Part shown: one piece after another, positions 36,486 through 44,400 of the stretch
How positions within the stretch are numbered: position 1 is the stretch's first letter
Layout of the letters: each line of letters begins with the position of its first letter
Source: Lujinxingia vulgaris
GTDB lineage: Bacteria; Myxococcota_A; Bradymonadia; Bradymonadales; Bradymonadaceae
Length of the DNA stretch: 64,000 nt
Assembly (NCBI RefSeq): GCF_007997005.1
Contig: NZ_VOSL01000011.1
Span: 1 to 64,000, forward strand
Direction of reading: 5' to 3'
Notes under the pieces: model-generated
Databases searched by the model: none
The model's input: only the letters and a program-made list of their open reading frames with translations
What the model was told of the DNA's origin: nothing
Translations under genes and position numbers: made by a program

Positions 36486-37010
36486 ATGCAGACCCTCTCC
36501 CAGCGCTTCGCAACGTTCGTTCAGGCCGCCGCCCGCGTGGATCGCCGCGGCATGACCCTCGTGGAGCTGATGATCGTCGTGGCGATCGTCGGCGTGCTCG
36601 CGGCCATCGGCGGCATGAGCTACTCCAGCTACATCCGCCAGGGCAAAGTCACCCAGCTCAAGCAATACGCCATGGACGTAGCTCGAGGTCAGGAGCAGTT
36701 CCGCGCGCGCAACAACCGCTACTACCAGCCCGACTCCGACTACAGCTCCCAGATGGCGGAGTCCGACATGCCGGAGTGGAACAACCTGCTCGAATTCAAC
36801 TCCAACGTCGCAACGGGCATCACCATCATCGTGGAAGCCGACATCGGCGGGAACTGCACCATCTGCCCGGCCGGCGCCGAGCCCCTGGGCACGGGAGCCG
36901 AGAACAACCCCTGGTTCGCGGTGCTCGTCACCCAGGAAGAGCTCGGTGGCGACGCCTACCAGGCCTTCTTCACGAACGACATGCCCGAGCCCATTGAGCT
37001 TAAGCCCTGA
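36486..37010 (+). CDS. Additional type IV pilin-like protein between pilR and pilA
   Basis: Product of 174 residues; AAGGAG seven bases before ATG 36486. A type III signal sequence of 22 residues ends at DRRG, with cleavage before MTLVELMIVVAIVGVLAAIGG; the +1 residue is Met rather than Phe and Glu5 is kept. The N-terminal helix continues as MSYSSYIRQGKVTQLKQYAMDVARGQEQFRARNNRYY, as in minor pilins and pseudopilins. Two close cysteines (CTIC) sit in the globular part. It could be a minor pilin, a priming pilin or a second major pilin. It follows pilR by 41 bp, so it would be expressed with the regulators, in contrast to pilA with its own promoter. Confidence 0.9.
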   Translation: MQTLSQRFATFVQAAARVDRRGMTLVELMIVVAIVGVLAAIGGMSYSSYIRQGKVTQLKQYAMDVARGQEQFRARNNRYYQPDSDYSSQMAESDMPEWNNLLEFNSNVATGITIIVEADIGGNCTICPAGAEPLGTGAENNPWFAVLVTQEELGGDAYQAFFTNDMPEPIELKP

Positions 37011-37024
37011 TGACGCGCCGTGGC

Positions 37025-37049
37025 GCGGGTGACAAAAATTGTCACCCGC
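37025..37049 (+). terminator. Perfect 11-bp hairpin after the pilin-like gene
   Basis: GCGGGTGACAA and TTGTCACCCGC pair perfectly with loop AAA, 15 bases after the stop codon. There is no T-run, so it may be a weak terminator, an mRNA end stabiliser, or an operator for the pilA control region downstream. Confidence 0.5.
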
Positions 37050-37156
37050 CCTGCCGCTGAGCGTCAGATCCGCCCTCTCCCCCTCCTGCCCCGCGCCACG
37101 GCGCCCACGTTACGAAACGCAAAATATCGCGACAATCCGGGCGAATCCGCGATTTC

Positions 37157-37182
37157 TGAACTTTTTTTGAACTTTTGTGAAC
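37157..37182 (+). promoter_or_regulatory. Three helically phased TGAAC repeats upstream of the pilA promoter
   Basis: TGAAC occurs at 37157-37161, 37168-37172 and 37178-37182, spaced 11 and 10 bp, so all three fall on one face of the helix. T-rich tracts separate them. The last ends four bases before the -24 element. This may be an activator site or a bent-DNA element; no match to a published PilR site is claimed. Confidence 0.4.
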
Positions 37183-37185
37183 CCG

Positions 37186-37200
37186 TGGCAGGGTCTTTGC
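37186..37200 (+). promoter_or_regulatory. Sigma-54 (-24/-12) promoter of pilA
   Basis: TGGCAGGGTCTTTGC followed by T matches the RpoN consensus TGGCACG-N4-TTGCW at all invariant positions (GG at -24, GC at -12) with correct spacing. The start should fall about 12 bases downstream, near 37212, inside a hairpin formed by GTCGTGCC (37207-37214) and GGCACGAC (37223-37230). pilS and pilR lie directly upstream, in line with PilR control. Confidence 0.88.
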
Positions 37201-37258
37201 TCTATCGTCGTGCCGTGTTCCAGGCACGACCCTCAACCCCACGCTGAAAGGAGCGACC

Positions 37259-37933
37259 ATGTTGATGAAACTTCGCACCAACAAGAAAGGCTTCACCCTC
37301 GTTGAGCTGATGATCGTCGTCGCGATTATCGGTATCCTCGCCGCCCTCGCCATCCCGGCCTTCATCAAGTACATCAACCGCTCCAAGACGGCTGAGGCTG
37401 CCAACATCCTCTCCAACGTCTCCGGCGCGGCCAAAGGCTACTTTGAAGGCGACCAGAACTTCTCGCCGGCCGGTGGTGACCAGCCCTGGCACACTGCTTC
37501 GACCGGTGGCACGGTTGCCGATCGCGACACCCGCCCCGGTATGCCGGTTGAGCTGGCCGACAAGGTCTTCCCCGGCGGTGACGGCGTCGCGTTCACCACG
37601 CACGACAACTTCCCGATTGGTGGCGCCAAGGGTGTCCCGGACACCGACAACAGCGCGGCGCTCAACACTGCCGCCCTGCACAAGCTGAACCTGGTCCTCG
37701 AAGAGCCCACCTACTTCGGCTACCACATCCAGAGCGACGGAACCGGTGGCGACGCCACCTTCCAGGTCGCGGCTTGCCATGACTTCACCGGTACCACCGC
37801 GGCCACCACCACCTGCGACGAGACCATCACCGACTCGCACGCTGTTCTCCTCGACTGCGAAGCCGACATCGAAGATGGCACCAACCTCGGCGCGACCTGC
37901 TTCCCCCCCTACACCCTCAACGAGTTCCTTTAA
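37259..37933 (+). CDS. pilA: Major type IV pilin PilA
   Basis: Product of 224 residues; AAAGGAG six bases before ATG 37259. A short 11-residue leader ends NKKG, with cleavage before FTLVELMIVVAIIGILAALAIPAFIKYINRSKTAEA, a near-consensus N-methyl-Phe pilin with Glu5. The globular domain (about 150 residues) is Gly/Thr/Ala-rich with four cysteines (AACHDF, TTCDE, LDCEAD, ATCFPP), likely two disulfides. Low-complexity runs such as GTTAATTT occur. It is the pilus subunit and has its own sigma-54 promoter, 47 nt of leader and its own strong terminator, which fits very high expression. Confidence 0.95.
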   Translation: MLMKLRTNKKGFTLVELMIVVAIIGILAALAIPAFIKYINRSKTAEAANILSNVSGAAKGYFEGDQNFSPAGGDQPWHTASTGGTVADRDTRPGMPVELADKVFPGGDGVAFTTHDNFPIGGAKGVPDTDNSAALNTAALHKLNLVLEEPTYFGYHIQSDGTGGDATFQVAACHDFTGTTAATTTCDETITDSHAVLLDCEADIEDGTNLGATCFPPYTLNEFL

Positions 37934-37961
37934 GACAACTCGCTTGACCTGATGTAGGCTA

Positions 37962-37997
37962 ACGAGCCACGGCCCCTTCACCGGGGCCGTGGCTCGT
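37962..37997 (+). terminator. Strong terminator of pilA
   Basis: Perfect 15-bp stem ACGAGCCACGGCCCC/GGGGCCGTGGCTCGT with loop TTCACC, followed by GTCGTTTT. It isolates pilA from the pilGHI genes. Confidence 0.85.
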
Positions 37998-38035
37998 GTC
38001 GTTTTAGCTTCCTCCCCCCCGGTCTTCGTCTCACG

Positions 38036-38944
38036 ATGCTGACTCTCCCCATTCGCAACAGCCTGATCTTCAGCGCGATTGTGCTCGGCGTGCTCGCTAA
38101 CCTCCACCTCGGGCTGAGCCTGAACCTGGAGAGCAACGCGCGCCGTTTAAGCGAGCCCTCGCGCTACGTGTTGCCCTCCGCCGACACAATCGCCATCGCC
38201 ACGCTCAACCATCGCGCGGCTGCGGCCGATGTCGTCTGGATCAACGCGCTGCTCTACGGGGCCGACCGTTTCACCCGACGCCAGAGCGCCGAAGAGGCCA
38301 CCGACTACGCCAACACGATCATCGACCTCGATCCCCAATTTAAGCCGGTCTACATGTGGCATCACGCCACCCGCACGCAATCCTCATCTCGCGTCACCTA
38401 CGACGACATCGCTGCGGCCAACGCCATCCTCAAACGTGGTCTTCAGACCTTCCCCGACGAGTGGAAGTTCGCGCAGGCCATCGTCACCAACCATATCGGC
38501 CAACGCTACACCCGCACCCCCGAAGAGCATCTGGCCGATATGGAAGAGGCCTACACCTACGCCAGGCTCGGCAGCGAGATGGAAGGCGCGCCCGACGATA
38601 TGATGATGCTGGCCACGAGCTTCCAGCGACGCCTGGCGAAAGCCCGCGCGGTCGTCAATGGTGACGACCCTGACGAAGCGCAGCTCGAAGCCTCCCCGGC
38701 CGAGATCGCGTACTTGATGAAAGGCTACTTCGCCGCGACCGACCCGGCCCGCCAGCAGTTTATGCTGCGCCAGCTCTACGAGCTGGGCGCCGGTGCCGAG
38801 CTGGTCGCGCGCATCGAGACCTACCGCCGGGAGTTTGAGCGCGAGCACCAACGCCGCGCCTACCTGCCTCCCGATGTCTTTACACTGAGCGAGCCCGGGC
38901 TCTACCGTGCGCCCGGCACCCTTGAAGCCGCTGGCGATTTCTAA
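38036..38944 (+). CDS. pilG: PilG-like type IV pilus biogenesis protein
   Basis: Product of 302 residues. One N-terminal membrane helix (SLIFSAIVLGVLANLHLGLSL) is followed by a helical domain of TPR-like character (AAADVVWINALLYGADRF, AEEATDYANTIIDLDPQFKPVYMWHHA, ANAILKRGLQTFPDEWKFAQAIVTNHIG, EEAYTYARLGSEM). In M. xanthus the genes after pilA are pilG, pilH, pilI, and all are needed for pilus assembly. This gene has the pilG position, and the next two encode an ABC ATPase and permease as expected. The name rests on synteny plus architecture, as sequence similarity cannot be tested here. Confidence 0.72.
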   Translation: MLTLPIRNSLIFSAIVLGVLANLHLGLSLNLESNARRLSEPSRYVLPSADTIAIATLNHRAAAADVVWINALLYGADRFTRRQSAEEATDYANTIIDLDPQFKPVYMWHHATRTQSSSRVTYDDIAAANAILKRGLQTFPDEWKFAQAIVTNHIGQRYTRTPEEHLADMEEAYTYARLGSEMEGAPDDMMMLATSFQRRLAKARAVVNGDDPDEAQLEASPAEIAYLMKGYFAATDPARQQFMLRQLYELGAGAELVARIETYRREFEREHQRRAYLPPDVFTLSEPGLYRAPGTLEAAGDF

Positions 38945-38963
38945 AGATCGACGAGCCCTACCT

Positions 38964-39920
38964 ATGAGCGATGAGATCGTCCTCGACGTCCAGGACGTCG
39001 CTAAAACCTACCGTGTGGGCTTTTTCCGCAAACGCGTCGACGCCGTCAAAGCCGTGAGTTTTCAGATTCGGCGCGGCGAGATTTTTGGTCTTGTCGGGCC
39101 CAACGGCGCGGGGAAATCCACGACAATCAAGATGATCACGGGGCTTGTGCGCCCTGACCGCGGGCAGGTGCGCATCTTCGGGATGCCCTCCACCCGGGTC
39201 GCCGCACGCGCCCGCATGGGCTTTCTTCCCGAAAACCCGAACCTCTACCCTCATTTGAAGGCCGGCGAGCTCATGCGCTTCTACGGCGGCCTTCTGGGGC
39301 TCAGTCGCAAGGAATCCGATGCCCGCGCGGAGCGACTTCTGGAGCAGGTGGGCCTCGGGCACGCGCTGGACCGCCCTATCTCCAAGTTCTCCAAAGGCAT
39401 GAAGCAGCGCGCGGGCATCGCCCAGGCGCTCCTGGGCGACCCGGAGTTCGTGGTGCTCGACGAGCCCCAGTCCGGCCTCGACCCCATCGGTCGCCGCGAG
39501 ATCCGTGACCTGGTCGTCGATCTGCGACGCCAGGGCAAAACGATCCTCTTCTGCAGCCACATTCTGCCCGACGTCGAAGACATCTGCGACCGCGTCACCC
39601 TGGTGCATCAGGGCCAGGTGCGCGAGACGGGGTATATCCACGAGCTGCTCAACCCCGATGTGCTGCGCTACGAGCTCTTCGCGCGCCGCTGGACCCCCGA
39701 GCTCACCGACACCCTGGGTGATCGGGTGCTGCAACGCTTCGATATTGGCGAGGTCAGCCGCGTCGACCTCCGGGGCGACATCGATCTGGAAGAGACGCTC
39801 GCTCTCATCGCCTCGGCCGGCGCCCGCGTCGAGAGCCTGCAGCCGCAGAAACAACGCCTCGAAGACGTCTTCATCCGCGACACCAGCGACACCACCGAAA
39901 CCTCGGAGGCTCGCCCATGA
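38964..39920 (+). CDS. pilH: ABC transporter ATP-binding protein PilH
   Basis: Product of 318 residues from ATG 38964 (MSDEIVLDVQDVAKTYRVGFF); the longer frame from 38907 overlaps pilG. Motifs: Walker A GPNGAGKSTTIKMI, Q-loop region MGFLPENPNLYPHLKAGELM, ABC signature FSKGMKQRAGIAQALLGDP, Walker B FVVLDEPQSGLDPIGRREI, and H-loop ILFCSHILPDVEDIC. The C-terminal extension of about 90 residues ends KQRLEDVFIRDTSD, typical of ABC-2 type ATPases. In M. xanthus PilH with PilI is required for pilus formation, but the exported substrate is not established. The TGA stop overlaps the pilI start. Confidence 0.88.
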   Translation: MSDEIVLDVQDVAKTYRVGFFRKRVDAVKAVSFQIRRGEIFGLVGPNGAGKSTTIKMITGLVRPDRGQVRIFGMPSTRVAARARMGFLPENPNLYPHLKAGELMRFYGGLLGLSRKESDARAERLLEQVGLGHALDRPISKFSKGMKQRAGIAQALLGDPEFVVLDEPQSGLDPIGRREIRDLVVDLRRQGKTILFCSHILPDVEDICDRVTLVHQGQVRETGYIHELLNPDVLRYELFARRWTPELTDTLGDRVLQRFDIGEVSRVDLRGDIDLEETLALIASAGARVESLQPQKQRLEDVFIRDTSDTTETSEARP

Positions 39921-40702
39921 TCCGCACTCTGCGACAGATCGACGCCTTCGCCCGCAATGCCCTGCTTGAGGGCCTGCGCAACAAAGTCCTTTATGCGGTG
40001 CTCGTCGCCGCGCTCGCCGCATTGGGCGCGGCCAGCGCCTTCGGCGCGCTGAGCCTGCACCAGGAAGAGCGCCTCTTTAACAACCTGGTCTTTGCCATCG
40101 GGCACCTCTTTCTGGTGGCGCTGGCGATCTACCAGGGGGTCAACGCGCTGCACCGCGAGATCGACTCGAAGACGATCTTCACCGTGCTCTCCAAACCCGT
40201 CACCCGCGCGTCCTTTCTCATCGGGAAGTTTATGGCCAGCGTGGGCATCCTGACGGTGTGCTGGGCGCTGATGTTTGGTGCCAAAGCGCTCACCGCGCTC
40301 GCGCTGGGCTACGAGGTGGGCGCGCTACACCTGGCGACCTACGCAGGCTCCTTGATGCAGCTTGTGCTGGTGCTCGCGCTGGCGTTTTTCTTCAGCGCCT
40401 TCTCCGGCCCCCTCTTAAGCGCGCTCTTCACCTTCGGGCTCTTTGTGGTCGGAAGCCTCACCCCGCAGCTGGCCGACGCCTCGCGCCAGTTTGCCAATGA
40501 GGGGAACCCCCTTCATCTGATCCTCGACGCGACGCTCTATGTGATCCCCGACCTGGAGAAGCTCAACCTCTCCTATGAGCTCGCCACCGGCATCGAGGTG
40601 GGCTGGGGTTATCTGGTGCACGCCCTGCTCTACACCGGCGTGACCTCCGGACTCTTGCTGGGCTTTGGCTACCTGATCTTCGCTCGCCGCGACTTCGCCT
40701 GA
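39917..40702 (+). CDS. pilI: ABC-2 type permease PilI
   Basis: Product of 261 residues with about six hydrophobic helices: VLYAVLVAALAALGAASAFGAL, LFNNLVFAIGHLFLVALAIYQGV, SVGILTVCWALMFGAKAL, LATYAGSLMQLVLVLALAFFFSAF, LLSALFTFGLFVVGSL and a final YLVHALLYTGVTSGLLLGFGYLIF. The charged motif LHREIDSKTIFTVLSKPVTRASFLIGKF is the ABC-2 permease loop that contacts the ATPase. It is translationally coupled to pilH. It is the last recognisable pilus gene here; pilD, pilM-Q and tgl are outside the window. Confidence 0.86.
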   Translation: MIRTLRQIDAFARNALLEGLRNKVLYAVLVAALAALGAASAFGALSLHQEERLFNNLVFAIGHLFLVALAIYQGVNALHREIDSKTIFTVLSKPVTRASFLIGKFMASVGILTVCWALMFGAKALTALALGYEVGALHLATYAGSLMQLVLVLALAFFFSAFSGPLLSALFTFGLFVVGSLTPQLADASRQFANEGNPLHLILDATLYVIPDLEKLNLSYELATGIEVGWGYLVHALLYTGVTSGLLLGFGYLIFARRDFA

Positions 40703-40799
40703 GCAGTCGCCACACATCGCCGTCGAAGACCTTGCGAATCGGGGTGGGGTGTTTATCGTCGGGCCACTCTTTGTGCCCTGTCGACGATGGAGATGCCCC

Positions 40800-41321
40800 A
40801 TGAATGTGGAACACCGTGCTGTGATCGCGGCCAGCCCTGACGCGGTCTTTACCTATATTCAGAGCCCCGAATACCACAGGGCGCTCGTGCCCCACTTGCG
40901 CCTGGTCGAGGCGATTGAGCCCGTGAGCGAAGAGCGCGCTGACGATGGCACGCTTACGCGCGTGGCTCGCTACACCGCGCGCGCCGAGCTGCCCCGCTTT
41001 CTCAAACGTTTTGAAGACAAAGCCCCCGAGTATGTGTACTGGGAGGAGCGCAGCGTGCTCAACCCCACCACCCGGGAGCTGCGCTACGAGATCGTGCCGG
41101 AGATGCCCGAGAAGTGGCGTAGCTACTACTCCAATGAGGGCTCACTGCGCGTCGAGGCCGATCCCGCCGGCAATGCGAGCGTCGTGGTGCAGAACCTGGA
41201 GTTTAAGGTCTCGGTGCCGGGCCTCTCGCTCTTTATCGGCAAAGCGTTGCGCTCCGAGATCACTCAGATCTTCGAGGCCCAGGCCACCGTGCTCCGCGAG
41301 CATTTTGGCGCAAACGCCTGA
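40800..41321 (+). CDS. SRPBCC (START-like) domain protein, DUF2505-like
   Basis: Product of 173 residues from ATG 40800 with GGAG about ten bases before it; the upstream frame from 40749 is unlikely. The fold pattern is a helix-grip ligand-binding domain: VEHRAVIAASPDAVFTYIQSPEYHRAL at the start, RVARYTARAELPRFLKRFEDKAPEYVYWEERSVLN, LRYEIVPEMPEKWRSYYSNEGSLRVEAD, and a long C-terminal helix (LRSEITQIFEAQATVLREHF). The DUF2505 assignment is from pattern only. No partner is encoded with it; it follows pilI by 97 bp and converges on the metalloprotease gene. Confidence 0.75.
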   Translation: MNVEHRAVIAASPDAVFTYIQSPEYHRALVPHLRLVEAIEPVSEERADDGTLTRVARYTARAELPRFLKRFEDKAPEYVYWEERSVLNPTTRELRYEIVPEMPEKWRSYYSNEGSLRVEADPAGNASVVVQNLEFKVSVPGLSLFIGKALRSEITQIFEAQATVLREHFGANA

Positions 41322-41350
41322 GGCGCGCTCACAACCTGCGATTGACGCAA

Positions 41351-41385
41351 AAAGCCCCGACGGAGCCAGGCTCCGTCGGGGCTTT
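41351..41385 (+). terminator. Bidirectional terminator between the SRPBCC and metalloprotease genes
   Basis: Perfect 17-bp complementarity AAAGCCCCGACGGAGCC/GGCTCCGTCGGGGCTTT around a single central base, with A-rich and T-containing ends. The inner pairs will open to form the loop. A second GC-only hairpin (CCGCCGCG/CGCGGCGG, about 41412-41440) lies next to the minus-strand gene end. Confidence 0.82.
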
Positions 41386-41451
41386 ATGATGGTCGCTAAC
41401 ACCTTTTACCCCCGCCGCGCCCCGAAGGTCGCGGCGGAGGTGTGACTGCAA

Positions 41452-44400
41452 TCAGCGCTGGACGCTGGCACCCAGGGCGTCGAACACGAAGCGGCTCATG
41501 TCCATCTTGGCCACGACGTTGTTCAACTGCTCTTCGCGGATCTCCGCGTACTCACGAGCGTCTTCATACGCCGGGGTACCCGGCTCGGCGTCCGCCAGAA
41601 GTTCCTGACCGAAGTGGTACTCGGCCAGAAGATCATTGGCGCGGTCGATCATACGACCCGAAATCGAGCGACCTTCGACATCAGCCGACTGGTAGATCTG
41701 ACCGGTCATCGGGTGGATGAACTGCTTGACCTCGATATCCGGACCGAAGGGCTGGTTCTGGCCATTGGTCACACCGATCTTGAGGTAGTGCGTGAAGTCC
41801 ACGTAGCGGTCTTCCCAGGTCGAGTTGTAGATGAGGCCACCGACCATCATGTTGAACTCGTGGTTGATCGACTGCGGCGTGAAGATACGCGGCATCCCTT
41901 CCTGCGGGTTGCTCAGACCAAGGCCGAAGCTCGCCGCCGAGATCGGACGCGGGTCGTCGTACTGACCGTTGTCAATGACACCGCCGTACTCCGTGTAGTC
42001 ACCCAGGAGCACACCTTCGAGCATGCTGAGCATCTCACCCTTGAAGACCGTCCAGAACGAGAGGTTCGTGGCGCGGAAGTCGGTGAAGAAGGTGCTCTGC
42101 GCGAAGTTCGCGTTGATGTCGAAGATCGACTGCGAGGCGACCATCTTGTCGATGTAGGTACCGACACGGTCGATGCGGTAATCGTACTCATCGGTGAACC
42201 CGAAGTTGTAGTGGTTACCGATACCCTTGGGGATGTCGATGTAGTCATCACACTCACCGTAGTCGGCGTGGTACTCGGCCGGCAGGTAGGTGTTGTTCAG
42301 GTCGAAGTACCAACCTTCATCCAGGCGAGAGTTGGCCGGCTCGTACTTGCAGAAGCGGCCCGGCTCAGCCATCGCCATAACTTCGTTGTAGAAGTTGAAG
42401 GTGTCGATGGAAGCGGTCAGCAGGTCATCGGTGTAATCACCCAGGTTATAGAAGCGGTAGAGGCCGTAGTAACGGAAGGGCTCCTGCGCCATCTGGAAGG
42501 TGGAGTACACGCGGTTGATGTAGTTGCTGTAGTTCTCGTAGCCACGGCTGATGTGGTGACGACGGTAACGCCAGAAGGTCTGCAGCGCACGGTAGGTGTC
42601 GAAGCTGTGGTTGACGATCTCACGCTGGTTGGCACCGAAGTCCCAGATCGAGCAGTTGAGAATGCCGCCACGGAACTCATCGGAGCAGAACTCGTAGGCG
42701 ACGGTACGGTCGAGGTTGGGCTGGTTACCCTGATTCAGGTCGAAGTTCGCCCAGTTACGGGTGTTGGCCTGAATGCCCTGACGACGACGCTCCTTGGCTT
42801 CGCTGATCGGCATGTAGCTACGACCATTGATGAGGATATCGATGCCCTGAGCGTAGACCGCCGGGTCGATGTTACCGGTGGCCGGCGCGCCGGCGAGGAT
42901 GCGCGGCATCTGCTTGTAGTCGCTCAACCAGGAGTCCTGCTCGAGCTGGTTGGGCAGCTGCACCGAATCATCCCAGGTCTCGACCACTTCGGCGTACGCA
43001 AACGCGATGGCGGCGTAGTCGTACTTACCAAGGCCCTGGAAGCGGCCGGTGAGGTCACCGGTGTAGTCCATGACGCTGGCAAGCTGGTACTCGGCCTGGC
43101 TGGCGTAATCGACCTCTTTGCCGATGATCTGCTCAGCGAGTTCGCCCTGGAGGCTGTAGGCCTGCTCACGGGTGATGGTGCCGTCCACAACAGCCTGCTC
43201 AATGTGCCAGTACTCGTCGTGGAAGTTGAGCGCGTCGGTGCTCGCCGAGAAGTTGTGGCGAAGACCCACGGTGTGGCCGATCTCGTGGAGCTGAGTACCG
43301 ATGAACATCTTGTTCATGAAGTACTCAATGATGTCGGCGCGGCTCTTGCCTTTGAAGTAGTCAGCGGCACCACGGTAGGTGACCAGCATCTCCGCAGAGC
43401 GGGTCAGCGAGTCGTAGGTCATGATGCTGCGCTCGGCGAGCATGCGGTCACGCTGCTCAACACGCGCAAAGGTGTGACGCGGGGTGTGCACGTCGAGGTA
43501 AGCCTGGTGAAGCTGCTCGTCGTTGAAGGAGGGGCCAAAACGCTCACGCGCGGTGGCCTCAATGGCCATGGCCGTCTCCACATCACGCATCAGGAAGTTC
43601 TTGACGGTGGGGCTCTGCAAGAACTCCACCATGCGCTCGTCCTGCGCGTCGAGCTTCTCGCTGGCCATCGAGACGATGTCGGCTTCACGCTGGATGCGAT
43701 CTTTACCGTGGGCAAGAATGAAGTCGTGAAGCTCGTTGACTTCGGGGCGCTCGTGCAGGCCGACCTTGCTCGTCTGCGAGGGGTTCACCCCGGAGCGACG
43801 CGCCATCTCTTCTTTGGCTTCCGGCGTCAGGTTGAAGCGGCGGCTGGCCGTATCACTGTCGTGGAAGAGGTCGCGGCGAATCTGGGTACCGTACATGATG
43901 TCGGTGTCGGAGAGCTCACCGTTGAAGTACTGCATCAGGTCGGCAGCGTAGGTGGCCGACTTGCGGATGTAACCACCGGCGAAGTTGGCGTTACCGCTGA
44001 TGATCTGACCGGTGAGCGGGTCGGCGGCCGAGGGACCGTAGCCGGCCCAGGGTACATCGGTCTCAACCCAGTTGAAGAAGCTGTAGCGAAGGTCACCGAT
44101 GCGCTCATAGGTGAAGCGCTCGTCTTCGATGTCGCGGGTCTCGGTGGCGTACTCGAGCTCGGCGCAGAGCTGCACGCGGCTCTCGTTGCTCAGGCCCCAG
44201 AGCGCGGCTTCCAGAGCCTCATCGCTGGAGGGGTTACCGACGAACTCACGGAAGATCTCGGAGGGGCTGGTGCGGTCGGCCGCCTGGCCCACGCCGTGGG
44301 TGTTACGCCACTGAACCAGCGGGCCGGGGTGGCAGCTGTTCTCGACGATGCGGTACATCTTGGTGTGGCCGTACTCGTCCATCAGGACGGTGTCGAGCTG

